From: an uncultured Alphaproteobacteria bacterium
GTDB taxonomy: Bacteria > Pseudomonadota > Alphaproteobacteria > HIMB59
Reading direction: 5' to 3'
Assembly: GCA_902575065.1 (NCBI GenBank)
Contig: CACGPU010000004.1
Span: forward strand, 39,767 to 103,766
DNA length: 64,000 bases
In this document: piece by piece, positions 7,948 through 16,427 of the stretch
Layout: every line of letters starts with the position of its first letter
How positions within the stretch are numbered: the stretch's first letter is position 1
Translations under genes and position numbers: made by a program
The notes under the pieces: model-generated
Told to the model about the DNA's origin: nothing
The model's database searches: none
What the model saw: only the letters and a program-made list of their open reading frames with translations

Positions 7948-9216
7948 GTGAAAAATCACAATTGGAAATCTAATTATCTAAGCACTCTTCAATCTGAAAT
8001 TGATAAAATTAAGGATGAAGGCCACTACAGAGTATTTAACAACATAGAAAGAAAAGCCGGACAGTATCCCAAAGCTACAAGACATAGTAATGGTCAAACC
8101 GAAGAGATTGATGTCTGGTGTTCAAATGATTACTTAGGCATGAGCCAGAACAAAGAAGTTATTTCCGCAATGCAATCTGCTGCTGAAAAGTTAGGAGCGG
8201 GAAGCGGAGGAACAAGGAATATATCAGGTACTACTAATTTTCATATTCAACTCGAAAAAGAAATCGCACTCTTACATAAAAAAGAAAGAGCTCTAGCATT
8301 TAATTCTGGATATAGTGCTAATGAGTCTGCATTAAAGTCTATTATATCTGCTTTTGATAATTGTTTAGTTTTAAGTGATGAACTAAATCACGCATCACTT
8401 ATAGAAGGAATTCGTACAAGTAAAAAAGAAAAAGCTATTTATCGTCATAATGATGTAAAACACCTAAAGGACATTCTAAAGGGAGTAGATTTTTCTCGAC
8501 CAAAAATTATCGTCTTGGAGTCTGTCTATTCAATGGAAGCTGATTTTGCACCACTAGAAGACATTATTCAGGTTGCACAGGATAATGGAGCATTAATATA
8601 CTTAGATGAAGTTCATGCTGTAGGTTTATACGGTCCCAATGCAGCAGGTGTAGCAGATCAAAAAGGATTATCTGAGCATATTGATATTATCAATGGAACA
8701 TTGGCAAAAGCATTTGGTCTAGCTGGAGGTTACATAGCCTCGACTGAGACAATAATTGATTTTGTTAGAAGTTTTTCAAAAGGATTTATTTTCACAACAT
8801 CCATGTGCCCAGCAGTAGCTGCTGGAAGTCTAGAGAGCATTAGACAAGTAAAGAAAAACGATGAAATTCGATCTTCATTCTTTGAGAATGTAGATTTTGT
8901 TAAAAAAGAACTACGAACCGCAGGTATTCCTTTTTTAGACTCAGGTTCACATATAATCCCAGTATTAATTGGAGATAGCAAATTATGTAAAGAGATTAGT
9001 GATTTTCTTTTAAATGAGCACCAGGTTTATGTTCAGCCTATTAATTATCCAACAGTCCCAAAAGGAACTGAGAGAATAAGAATAACTCCCACTCCATGTC
9101 ATGACCCAGAGTCTACTGAAAAATTTGTAGAAGCTTTGAAAGATGCTTGGTTTAAATTTATGCCTCAGTTAGTTAAATTTGAAAATCAATTTACTAATAA
9201 AATCAAAGGAATTTAA
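7948..9216 (+). CDS. hemA: 5-aminolevulinate synthase
   Basis: 422 aa PLP enzyme that makes 5-aminolevulinate from glycine and succinyl-CoA, the committed step of the C4 heme pathway typical of alphaproteobacteria. Motifs: YRVFNNIERKAGQYP, WCSNDYLGMSQ, GAGSGGTRNISGTT (glycine-rich phosphate loop), YLDEVHAVGLYG with the PLP-pyridine Asp, and the Schiff-base lysine at about K254 in GTLAKAFGLAGGYI. The start is GTG at 7948, 63 nt after the LLM gene. It sits within 2 kb of the divergent hemCBEHFJ run, so heme synthesis is concentrated in this locus. Confidence 0.96.
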   Translation: MKNHNWKSNYLSTLQSEIDKIKDEGHYRVFNNIERKAGQYPKATRHSNGQTEEIDVWCSNDYLGMSQNKEVISAMQSAAEKLGAGSGGTRNISGTTNFHIQLEKEIALLHKKERALAFNSGYSANESALKSIISAFDNCLVLSDELNHASLIEGIRTSKKEKAIYRHNDVKHLKDILKGVDFSRPKIIVLESVYSMEADFAPLEDIIQVAQDNGALIYLDEVHAVGLYGPNAAGVADQKGLSEHIDIINGTLAKAFGLAGGYIASTETIIDFVRSFSKGFIFTTSMCPAVAAGSLESIRQVKKNDEIRSSFFENVDFVKKELRTAGIPFLDSGSHIIPVLIGDSKLCKEISDFLLNEHQVYVQPINYPTVPKGTERIRITPTPCHDPESTEKFVEALKDAWFKFMPQLVKFENQFTNKIKGI

Positions 9217-9260
9217 ACGCCTTATTTGATCAATCTATACATTTGTTATAAAACATACTA

Positions 9261-10124
9261 ATGAGAGTCATTGCGTTTTATAGTTTCTTTAACGTATCCA
9301 ATCCCAGATTATTAAAAGAGAGGTTAAATTTACACTTTCTTTTAAAACAAATAAAAGGTTCGATTATTGTCAGTGAGGAAGGTTTAAATGGTACAATAGC
9401 AGTCTCTTCAAAATTAGAAAAAAAAATTATTGACTATTTAATGTCTTTAGGAGTCACTAAAGAAAATATAAAAATATCAGACTTTAATGGCCAAAGAATT
9501 TTTAACGAGCTTAAAATTAAACTTAAAAAGGAAATAGTTACATCTGATTTTGGATTAAAAATTTCAGACATTAAAAAATCTAAATTTATTGAACCAAGTG
9601 ATTGGGATAAATTTGCTAATGATAAAAATGTAGAAATTCTTGATACAAGAAATGATTATGAATTTAAAATTGGTCATTATAAAAATGCTATCAACCCTAA
9701 AATTGAAACATTTAAAGATTTCAAAAATTATATAAAGAATAACAAAGAAAAATTTCAGAATAAAAAAGTTGGTATTTATTGTACAGGTGGTATTAGATGT
9801 GAAAAAGCAGGACCTTTAATGGAAAAATATGGTATTGAGACATATCAACTTAAAGGAGGAATATTAAAATATTTTGAAACCACATCTGCTGACTCATGGA
9901 AGGGTGAATGCTTTGTTTTTGACTACAGAGTATCTTTGAACAAGCAACTTTCTCAAGGTACGAGTAAGCTTTGTTACGGGTGTAACATGCCTTTAACTCC
10001 AAGAGAGAGAAAATCTCCTAAATATGAAGAAGGATATTCATGTTCCATCTGTTTTGATAATATGACAGAAAAAAAGAGACGTTCTCTCAAAGATAAGCGA
10101 GAACATTGGAAAAAAGTTCTTTAA
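9261..10124 (+). CDS. trhO: tRNA uridine(34) hydroxylase TrhO (UPF0176, rhodanese-type)
   Basis: 287 aa. The N-terminal acylphosphatase-like half contains GSIIVSEEGLNGTIA. The rhodanese half begins near EILDTRNDYEFKIGHYKNA and has the catalytic loop YCTGGIRCEKAGPLM with its cysteine. A C-terminal zinc-type cysteine set follows (CYGCNMPLTPRE, CSICF). In E. coli the family member YceA/TrhO performs O2-dependent 5-hydroxylation of U34 in tRNA. Start ATG, 44 nt after hemA. Length fits bacterial TrhO (about 280-330 aa). Confidence 0.92.
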   Translation: MRVIAFYSFFNVSNPRLLKERLNLHFLLKQIKGSIIVSEEGLNGTIAVSSKLEKKIIDYLMSLGVTKENIKISDFNGQRIFNELKIKLKKEIVTSDFGLKISDIKKSKFIEPSDWDKFANDKNVEILDTRNDYEFKIGHYKNAINPKIETFKDFKNYIKNNKEKFQNKKVGIYCTGGIRCEKAGPLMEKYGIETYQLKGGILKYFETTSADSWKGECFVFDYRVSLNKQLSQGTSKLCYGCNMPLTPRERKSPKYEEGYSCSICFDNMTEKKRRSLKDKREHWKKVL

Positions 10125-10142
10125 TTTCATTAAATATCAATG

Positions 10143-10170
10143 TTGACCAAATTCAAAATTAGTTTAGTTT
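10143..10170 (+). promoter_or_regulatory. Candidate sigma-70 promoter before rpmG
   Basis: TTGACC at 10143-10148 followed about 16 nt later by TAGTTT, a few bases before the rpmG ATG. The match is only moderate and many AT-rich stretches here could pass, so this is a weak call. Confidence 0.3.
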
Positions 10171-10176
10171 ACGCCA

Positions 10177-10371
10177 ATGGCTAAAAAGTCTACATACCAA
10201 CTTAAACAGTTAATACCTGAAGAAAAACCTGAAACTGGCACAAAATATATTGTACGTAAACCCACTAAAGGATTGAAAGTTTCTGACAAACTTCGCCAGA
10301 GAAAGTATGACCCTGTTTTGAAACAGCATGTTTGGTTTGTAGAAAAGAAAATGCCTCCTCATAGTAAATAA
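10177..10371 (+). CDS. rpmG: 50S ribosomal protein bL33
   Basis: 64 aa basic protein. The C-terminal half KLRQRKYDPVLKQHVWFVEKK matches the bL33 signature, including the KYDPV.R.HV core, and the N-terminus MAKKSTYQLKQLI also fits. It lacks the zinc-binding CxxC pairs found in some L33 paralogues. It is somewhat longer than E. coli L33 (55 aa) because of an insertion before the YIVRK strand. Its TAA stop is directly followed, in the same frame, by the photolyase coding sequence. Confidence 0.93.
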   Translation: MAKKSTYQLKQLIPEEKPETGTKYIVRKPTKGLKVSDKLRQRKYDPVLKQHVWFVEKKMPPHSK

Positions 10372-10389
10372 TTTTGTTATTATTTTATC

Positions 10390-11796
10390 ATCGAAAATAG
10401 AACTTTATATTGGCTGAGAAGAGACTTTAGGATTACTGATAATCCTTGTCTGGAATTTATATCAAAACAAAAATCCCCGGCATTACTTGTTTATATTTAT
10501 GATGACATTGAAAAGAAAGCCACTGGAGATGCTGGTCAATGGTGGTTAAACAAAAGTCTTCATTTGCATTCCAAGAATTTAGAACAAAAATTTAATGTAA
10601 AGCTTATTATAACTGATGGTGAAGCGAAAAATAATCTCTCACACCTAATTGAAAAATACAATATTTCATCATTAATTTGGAATAGGCTCTACTCAGACCA
10701 ATCTATTAAAAGAGACACTGAGATAAAGAGTTTTTTTAAAAATAAAAATATTCATGTTGAAACTTTTAATTCACACTTACTTAATGAGCCTTGGGAAGTA
10801 CAAAATAACTCTGGTCAGTTCTTTAAAGTTTTTACTCCTTATTGGAAAACCGCTTTTAAAGTTTATTTGAACAAGAAATATTCTTACCAAAAAAATACAT
10901 CAATCAAATCATTTAAACACAATGAAAAAACTAAAATCAATTTTTTATCTAATAGAAGTTGGTATGAGAAGTTTAATAATTATTGGAGTCCAGGAGAGGA
11001 TGCAGCTTTGAAAAAAATTGAGACTTACATTTCTTCTCAAATAGATAAATATGATGTAAATAGAAATAGGCCTGATTTTGATCAAACATCAAGAATATCT
11101 CCTCACTTAAGATTTGGAGAGATATCCCCGCGGGTAATAATTGAAAAAATTCAAAATTCTAAAAAATCTAATAATGCTGTAAATACTTATTTATCAGAAA
11201 TTGGCTGGCGAGAATTTTCTTATTCATTGTTGTATTATTCTGAAGATTTATCAACTAAACCGATTAACCCTAAATTTAAAAAATTCCCATGGAGAAATAG
11301 TAAAAAAGATTTTGCTCTATGGACTGAGGGTAAAACAGGCATACCCCTTGTAGACGCAGCAATGAGTCAAATTTATGAAGAGGGATGGATGCATAATAGG
11401 CTTAGAATGGTTGTTGGAAGTTTTCTTGTGAAAAATTTATTATTAAACTGGACATTAGGTGAGCGGTATTTTCAAAAAAGTTTACTAGATTATGATGAAG
11501 CTAGTAATGCAGCTGGATGGCAGTGGATAGCAGGTTGTGGCGCAGATGCTTCCCCATATTTTCGTGTATTTAATCCTGTGCTTCAGTCAGAAAAGTTCGA
11601 TCCACAGGCTCAATTTATCTTGAAGTATATTCCACAATTAAAAATATTTAATTCATCAAAAACAGTATTCGAGCCATATTTAGATAAAAAATTATTAGAT
11701 AGTTTAGTCAAAGAAAAGAAATATGTTAATCCAATCGTTGATTTGAAAGAGTCTCGCAACAGAGCACTTGATGCTTATCAACAAACGAAATCATAA
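10390..11796 (+). CDS. phrB: Deoxyribodipyrimidine photolyase (class I CPD type), apparent AUC start
   Basis: FAD-dependent light-driven repair of pyrimidine dimers. The ORF track starts at an internal TTG (10564), but the same frame upstream encodes the canonical photolyase N-terminus LYWLRRDFRITDNPCLEF. Homology therefore extends to about 10390, giving about 468 aa, the normal family length. No ATG, GTG or TTG lies in frame between the rpmG stop (10369-10371) and this block; two ATC codons at 10387 and 10390 are the best candidates. C-terminal FAD domain: WREFSYSLLYY, GIPLVDAAMSQIYEEGWMHNR, NAAGWQWIAGCGADASPYFR and FNPVLQSEKFDP. Probably co-transcribed with rpmG and the downstream lipid genes. 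Confidence 0.88.
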   Translation: MENRTLYWLRRDFRITDNPCLEFISKQKSPALLVYIYDDIEKKATGDAGQWWLNKSLHLHSKNLEQKFNVKLIITDGEAKNNLSHLIEKYNISSLIWNRLYSDQSIKRDTEIKSFFKNKNIHVETFNSHLLNEPWEVQNNSGQFFKVFTPYWKTAFKVYLNKKYSYQKNTSIKSFKHNEKTKINFLSNRSWYEKFNNYWSPGEDAALKKIETYISSQIDKYDVNRNRPDFDQTSRISPHLRFGEISPRVIIEKIQNSKKSNNAVNTYLSEIGWREFSYSLLYYSEDLSTKPINPKFKKFPWRNSKKDFALWTEGKTGIPLVDAAMSQIYEEGWMHNRLRMVVGSFLVKNLLLNWTLGERYFQKSLLDYDEASNAAGWQWIAGCGADASPYFRVFNPVLQSEKFDPQAQFILKYIPQLKIFNSSKTVFEPYLDKKLLDSLVKEKKYVNPIVDLKESRNRALDAYQQTKS

Positions 11797-11797
11797 T

Positions 11798-13063
11798 TTG
11801 AAAAAAAGCGTAGCTATAATTGGATCTGGTATAGCGGGATTATCTACAGCATATTTTTCACAAGAATATTTTGATGTAACACTATTTGAAAAAAATGATT
11901 ATTTAGGTGGGCATGCAAATACAAGAGAAGTCAGAGATAGTAACGGAAATACTATACCAATAGATACAGGTTTTATTGTCTACAATGAACTGACATACCC
12001 AAATTTAACAAAATTTTTTGATCTTCTCAAAGTCGAAACTGTTAATAGCAATATGTCCTTTAGTTTTCTTAATGAGGAAAACAAATTCGAGTACGGGGGA
12101 GGAAGTTTAAGTACATTATTTGCAGATCGTAAAAATTTTTTTAATTTAAAATTTTACAAAATGTTAAAAGACATCATTATTTTTTATAAAGTTTATCAAA
12201 AAAAAAATATTACATCAGATATTTCAATTAGAGATTTTCTTAAAACAAAAAATTACTCTGATGAATTTATTAATTTCCATCTTGTTCCTTTAATTTCAAG
12301 TATTTGGTCAACTCCCGATCAAGACTCTCTTAATCAGCCATTAAAAAGTATTATTAATTTTTTTCAAAATCACAAATTGTTTAATTTCACGGATAGACCA
12401 CAATGGAAAACAATAAGAAATGGTTCTAAACAATATATCAATTTATTAATTAAATCTGCAAAATTTAAAATCAATAAGTCATGTAGAATTCAAAAAATTT
12501 CAAGAAATGACAAGATTGAAATTTTCTTTGAAGGAAAAAAATCTGTTTTTGACATTATAATATTTGCATGTCCCCCCAATCATTTTTTTCCTCTTTTAGA
12601 TAAAATACATCAGAAAGAGCATAAGATTTTAAATGAATTTGATTTTCAAAAAAATTTAGCACAATTGCATCAAAATAACTCTCTTATGCCAACTCATTTA
12701 AAAGCTTGGTCAAGTTGGAATTTTCATACGAATTTAAATAATAAATGTACTTTAAGTTATTGGATGAATAAATTGCAACCACTAGAAACTAATGACAATT
12801 TCTTTGTCTCTCTAAATCAGGATCAAAATCAGAATCGCTATCAAACAATTTACGAACATCCAATTTTCTCACCTAAAACTCTAAATGCTCAAAAAAGTAT
12901 TTCACAAATTCAAGGCTATGAGAATTCTTATTATGTTGGCAGTTATCTTGGCTATGGTTTTCATGAAGACGGTATTCAATCTGCTATAAAAGTTTGTAAA
13001 AGGCTAAATATAGATTTAAAGGAGTTTAAAAATACGGATACATCAAGAGTGCAATGGAATTAA
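11798..13063 (+). CDS. FAD-dependent amine-oxidase-like flavoprotein of the CFA/DUF1365 locus
   Basis: About 421 aa. N-terminal Rossmann motif AIIGSGIAGLSTAYFS followed by FEKNDYLGGHANTR and IDTGFIVYNELTYPNL, typical of the flavin amine oxidase family found beside DUF1365 and cyclopropane-fatty-acid synthase genes. The C-terminus has YVGSYLGYGFHEDGIQSA, the second FAD-contact region. The track starts at TTG 11768 and an ATG exists at 11771. I prefer TTG 11798 (MKKSVAIIGSG), one base after the photolyase stop, because Rossmann proteins usually begin just before this strand. Likely acts on membrane fatty acyl chains; the reaction is not settled by sequence. Confidence 0.85.
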   Translation: MKKSVAIIGSGIAGLSTAYFSQEYFDVTLFEKNDYLGGHANTREVRDSNGNTIPIDTGFIVYNELTYPNLTKFFDLLKVETVNSNMSFSFLNEENKFEYGGGSLSTLFADRKNFFNLKFYKMLKDIIIFYKVYQKKNITSDISIRDFLKTKNYSDEFINFHLVPLISSIWSTPDQDSLNQPLKSIINFFQNHKLFNFTDRPQWKTIRNGSKQYINLLIKSAKFKINKSCRIQKISRNDKIEIFFEGKKSVFDIIIFACPPNHFFPLLDKIHQKEHKILNEFDFQKNLAQLHQNNSLMPTHLKAWSSWNFHTNLNNKCTLSYWMNKLQPLETNDNFFVSLNQDQNQNRYQTIYEHPIFSPKTLNAQKSISQIQGYENSYYVGSYLGYGFHEDGIQSAIKVCKRLNIDLKEFKNTDTSRVQWN

Positions 13064-13806
13064 TTTCTTCTCATTGTTTTGGAATAGGTAAAATAATTCA
13101 TAAAAGAACAAGGGATACTGATAATTTTTTTCAATATAACGCACCTTACTTAAGTATAAATCTAAGTAACACAATAAACATCCATCCATTTATATCTCTA
13201 AATAGATTTAACTTTTTTTCAATTTTTTATAAACAGCACGGATTTAGAAATAAAAAAAAGAGTTTATATGATTTTGCAAAAAATGTTGCTGAAAAACACA
13301 ATATTGTTTTTAATAGTATTCAATTTATATGTATCCCATCAATTGTTGGTTATTCTTTTAACCCTATTAGCTTCTATTTATATCTTGATAGTAAAAATAA
13401 AGTTAAGTCGATCATATATGAAGTAAAAAATACATTTGGAGATCAAGTTCATTATTTAACTTTGAACAAATTTAAAGATAAAGAGTTTAAAAAAAATATG
13501 TATGTGTCACCATTTATTGAAATGGATTGCATTTATAAGATTTCTTCAAAAAATAAAAGAAAAAACCATTTTTTTTGTAATATTCATCAATTTAACCTTA
13601 AAAAGGAGCAAATATTTTATGCCTCTATAGATTTAAATTTAAAAGAAATAACTTTCTATAATTTTATTTTGTTTTTAATTTTAAATATTTTTGGGAGTGT
13701 AAAAACAATCACTCTTATTCACTATCAGGCAATCAAGCTTTTTCTAAAAAAAAGTAAATTCTTTAAATATTCCAATAGAATAAAAGATAATCTATACTTA
13801 GATTAG
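13054..13806 (+). CDS. DUF1365 family protein
   Basis: 250 aa. The family core is clear: FICIPSIVGYSFNPISFYLY followed by IIYEVKNTFGDQVHYL. An N-terminal HKRTRDTDNFFQYNAPYL segment corresponds to the usual 'RHrR..P..H.F.Y' start. DUF1365 members have no established fold-based catalysis that I can read here. They occur almost invariably between a flavin amine-oxidase-like gene and a CFA-synthase-like methylase, exactly as here. Overlaps the flavoprotein by 10 nt, implying translational coupling. Strongly basic and AT-rich. Confidence 0.88.
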   Translation: MELISSHCFGIGKIIHKRTRDTDNFFQYNAPYLSINLSNTINIHPFISLNRFNFFSIFYKQHGFRNKKKSLYDFAKNVAEKHNIVFNSIQFICIPSIVGYSFNPISFYLYLDSKNKVKSIIYEVKNTFGDQVHYLTLNKFKDKEFKKNMYVSPFIEMDCIYKISSKNKRKNHFFCNIHQFNLKKEQIFYASIDLNLKEITFYNFILFLILNIFGSVKTITLIHYQAIKLFLKKSKFFKYSNRIKDNLYLD

Positions 13807-13824
13807 TTAAAATTAGGTAAAATC

Positions 13825-14994
13825 TTGTTTATTGATAGATATATAAAAAAAGTTTGTTCTAAAATCAGATATGGATCTTTGACTTTAAATGTTAAGGGTA
13901 AATCCTATCAGTTTTACGGTGAATTAGAGGGTCCTTCAGTGCATTTAACAATTAGTCGTATTTCTATGATATGGGATTTGTATTTTCGTGGTTCAGTCGG
14001 GCTTGGTGAAGCTTATATAAAAAAGAAATTTGAAGCAGATGATTTAAGTAAATTCTTAGAATTTGGTGCACTAAATGAAAGAGCTTTTGGTAACGAAATG
14101 AGTGGATCTAAGTTTTACAGATTTTTATCAAAAAAATATATGAATAAAACTAAAAACTCATTATTTCAGAGTAAAAAAAATATTCATGCTCATTATGATC
14201 TTGGTAATGACTTCTATTTGGAGTGGCTGGACGATACTTTAACTTATTCATCAGGTTTTTTTAAAACAGGCTCGGAAACGTTATCTGAGGCACAAAAAAA
14301 TAAATTTGAAAGTCTTATTGAGGGTAATGAGCCTAGACCAGGTGATCATGTCTTAGAAATTGGGTCTGGATGGGGAAGTTTCGCTTTTTATTTAATTTCA
14401 AAATTCCCTGATATCAAAATCGATACTTTAACTATTTCAAAAGAGCAATACGAATTTGTAAAAACAAAAATTAGAGAACATCATTTAGAACATAAGCTAA
14501 ATGTCATATATAAAGATTACAGAGAACATCAAGGAGAATATTCTAGAATCTACTCCATTGAAATGTTTGAGGCTGTTGGAATACAATATTGGCAAACTTA
14601 TTTTGAAAAAATTAAAGACTTGTTAAAACCATCTGGAGTCTTTTCAATGCAAACTATTGTAATCTTTGAAGATTTCTTTGAGAGGTATACTCGAAAAATT
14701 GATTTTATTCAAAAATATATTTTTCCTGGTGGAATGTTACCATCAGTAAAAGCTTTAGAAAAAATAGCTAATCAAAAAAAATTCGAATTCCAAATTAAAA
14801 ATCAAATGGCGGATAGTTATTATCAAACACTTGAGATGTGGAGAAAAAATTTTAACAATAAATGGGGTATAATAAAAAATTTAGGTTACTCTGAAGATTT
14901 CAAAAGAATGTGGAATTTTTACTTATCATACTGTTCAGGAGGTTTTAAAGCAAAAACTATTGATGTATATCAAATAGATTTTATCAATAAGTAA
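13825..14994 (+). CDS. cfa: Cyclopropane-fatty-acyl-phospholipid synthase family methyltransferase
   Basis: 389 aa SAM-dependent enzyme acting on unsaturated phospholipid acyl chains. The N-terminal lipid-binding domain is followed by the family motif HAHYDLGNDFYLEWLD. The SAM-binding loop is VLEIGSGWGSFAFYL, and the YSIEMFEAVG block also matches CFA synthases. A C-terminal DSYYQTLEMWRKNF stretch is conserved. Starts with TTG at 13825, 18 nt after the DUF1365 gene. In this gene context it could methylate or cyclopropanate acyl chains, the first step of another lipid modification. Confidence 0.93.
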   Translation: MFIDRYIKKVCSKIRYGSLTLNVKGKSYQFYGELEGPSVHLTISRISMIWDLYFRGSVGLGEAYIKKKFEADDLSKFLEFGALNERAFGNEMSGSKFYRFLSKKYMNKTKNSLFQSKKNIHAHYDLGNDFYLEWLDDTLTYSSGFFKTGSETLSEAQKNKFESLIEGNEPRPGDHVLEIGSGWGSFAFYLISKFPDIKIDTLTISKEQYEFVKTKIREHHLEHKLNVIYKDYREHQGEYSRIYSIEMFEAVGIQYWQTYFEKIKDLLKPSGVFSMQTIVIFEDFFERYTRKIDFIQKYIFPGGMLPSVKALEKIANQKKFEFQIKNQMADSYYQTLEMWRKNFNNKWGIIKNLGYSEDFKRMWNFYLSYCSGGFKAKTIDVYQIDFINK

Positions 14995-15024
14995 ATTAAA
15001 TCTGTTAAAGATCTACTTTCATCA

Positions 15025-15570
15025 ATGAGCGTATTGATTGTGTGTATGAGAAATGTATTAATAGCGAGTATTTTATTAATATTTGTCAGTGGGTGCAATA
15101 ACATGAAACTTGAAGACTTTGCCAACAAAAAACCAATATTTAAAATAGAAGAGTATTTTTTAGGAAAAACAACAGCTAGTGGTCTTTTTATTGATAGACT
15201 CGGAAAGGTAAGGCGACAATTTACTGTTGAAATGGAAGGTATTCAACAGGAAGATAATTTTATTCTCAATGAAACCTTCCTCTATGATGATGGAGAGGAA
15301 GAATTCAGAAAATGGGAAATAAAAAAAACTGGTGAAAATACTTATGAAGGAATTTCTGATGATATTATAGGTGTAGCTTTAGGTGAAAGATCAGGTAATG
15401 CTTTAAATTGGCATTACACATTAAAACTCAAGTATGGTGATGGAATAATGAATGTTAAATTTGATGATTGGATGATTATGCAAGATGAAAAAAATGTATT
15501 TAACAAAGCTACTATGAAAAAATTTGGTATAAGATTAGGAGACGTTTATTTATTCTTCACTAAGCAGTAG
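15025..15570 (+). CDS. DUF3833 family lipoprotein
   Basis: 181 aa. The N-terminus is a lipoprotein signal peptide ending in the lipobox FVSGC, so the mature protein should be membrane-anchored. The body (GLFIDRLGKVRRQFTVEMEG, FLYDDGEEEFRKW, NALNWHYTLKLKYGDG, FDDWMIMQ) matches DUF3833. These proteins recur at the end of flavoprotein-DUF1365-CFA clusters. An internal ATG at 15046 (MRNVLIASILL) gives a more usual signal peptide and may be the true start. Overlaps the convergent trcR gene by 11 nt. Function unknown. Confidence 0.85.
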   Translation: MSVLIVCMRNVLIASILLIFVSGCNNMKLEDFANKKPIFKIEEYFLGKTTASGLFIDRLGKVRRQFTVEMEGIQQEDNFILNETFLYDDGEEEFRKWEIKKTGENTYEGISDDIIGVALGERSGNALNWHYTLKLKYGDGIMNVKFDDWMIMQDEKNVFNKATMKKFGIRLGDVYLFFTKQ

Positions 15571-16144
15571 AAGACTGTAATTTTTCTGCCTTTTCTTTTG
15601 CTTTTCTCTCGCGTTCTGCTTTTCGCTGACCTTTTTCAACTAGTGCTTCGAGCTCTTCATAAGTACATAAACCAAGATCAGTGGGGTTTCTAAATTCTGT
15701 AATTGGTTGAGATTGATTACCAGCCCTTATATTAGCAACAGTTGGCTTAGTAGAACTTGTAAGTTTAGCTATTTGCGTATCTGTTAGTATTTGTCCATAC
15801 TCACGAATTAGCCAAGCTATAGCTTTAGGTCTTTCTTGTCTTACTGATAATGGTAAGTATTTTTTTGTTTTAACGCTTGATTGAATGGACTCAGATTTTT
15901 TATTTTGCAATTGAAGTTCAAGTGAATGATCTCCCTCACAACGTTTAATCTCATCCATAGTTAATTGACCACTGGCTATAGGGTTTAATCCTTGCATACG
16001 ATAAGCGTCCTCACCATCTGCAATACTTTGAACTTCTAGCTCATGTAATTGACAGAATTGAGATATTTGGGAAAAACTTAAAGCAGTATTGTCTACCAAC
16101 CATACGGCCGTAGCTAAGGGCATTAAAGGTTTATTGTCAGACAT
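15560..16144 (-). CDS. trcR: DUF1013 / TrcR-type cell-cycle transcriptional regulator
   Basis: 194 aa. DUF1013 is an alphaproteobacteria-specific family whose Caulobacter member is named TrcR. The start MSDNKPLMPLATAVWLVDNTALSFSQISQF and the central block LSVRQERPKAIAWLIREYG are characteristic. TDTQIAKLTSSTKPTVANIR looks like a helix-turn-helix. A basic, charged C-terminal tail (GQRKAERERKAKEKAEK) ends the protein. It follows rpmE by 15 nt and is the last gene of the minus-strand tkt-to-trcR run. The name rests on family resemblance. Confidence 0.85.
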   Translation of the reverse strand: MSDNKPLMPLATAVWLVDNTALSFSQISQFCQLHELEVQSIADGEDAYRMQGLNPIASGQLTMDEIKRCEGDHSLELQLQNKKSESIQSSVKTKKYLPLSVRQERPKAIAWLIREYGQILTDTQIAKLTSSTKPTVANIRAGNQSQPITEFRNPTDLGLCTYEELEALVEKGQRKAERERKAKEKAEKLQSSTA

Positions 16145-16159
16145 GGTCTTGTTAAAATA

Positions 16160-16381
16160 TTAAATATTAAATGACTTATATTTATTTTTAAAACGTGCAA
16201 CTCTTCCACCTGAGTCAACCATTTTTCCAGATCCTTGATTCCAAGCTGGATGAGATAATGGGTCAATTTCAAGCTTCATAGTATCGCCAGCTTTACCCCA
16301 TGTAGATCTCGTCTTATATGTTGATCCGTCAGTACGTTCTACGGTAATTTCATGGTAATCAGGATGTATTTTTTGTTTCAT
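16160..16381 (-). CDS. rpmE: 50S ribosomal protein bL31
   Basis: 73 aa. [20 protein letters not shown] and [25 protein letters not shown] are typical of bL31. The cysteines of the zinc-binding form are absent, so this is the zinc-independent type. An alphaproteobacterial pattern of rpmE next to the DUF1013 gene is preserved. It sits 46 nt downstream of the IMPase gene, which leaves room for its own promoter, although none is convincing. Confidence 0.95.
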   Translation of the reverse strand: MKQKIHPDYHEITVERTDGSTYKTRSTWGKAGDTMKLEIDPLSHPAWNQGSGKMVDSGGRVARFKNKYKSFNI

Positions 16382-16427
16382 GGTTATGAGAAAATAGAGA
16401 TCAAAGGTTAAAAAATCAAGTAAATAT

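Noticed and set aside
10177-11796. rpmG and photolyase in one frame as a readthrough fusion
   Set aside because: The frames match only because the spacing happens to be a multiple of three. A TAA separates a complete L33 from a complete photolyase, and an L33-photolyase fusion has no functional logic.
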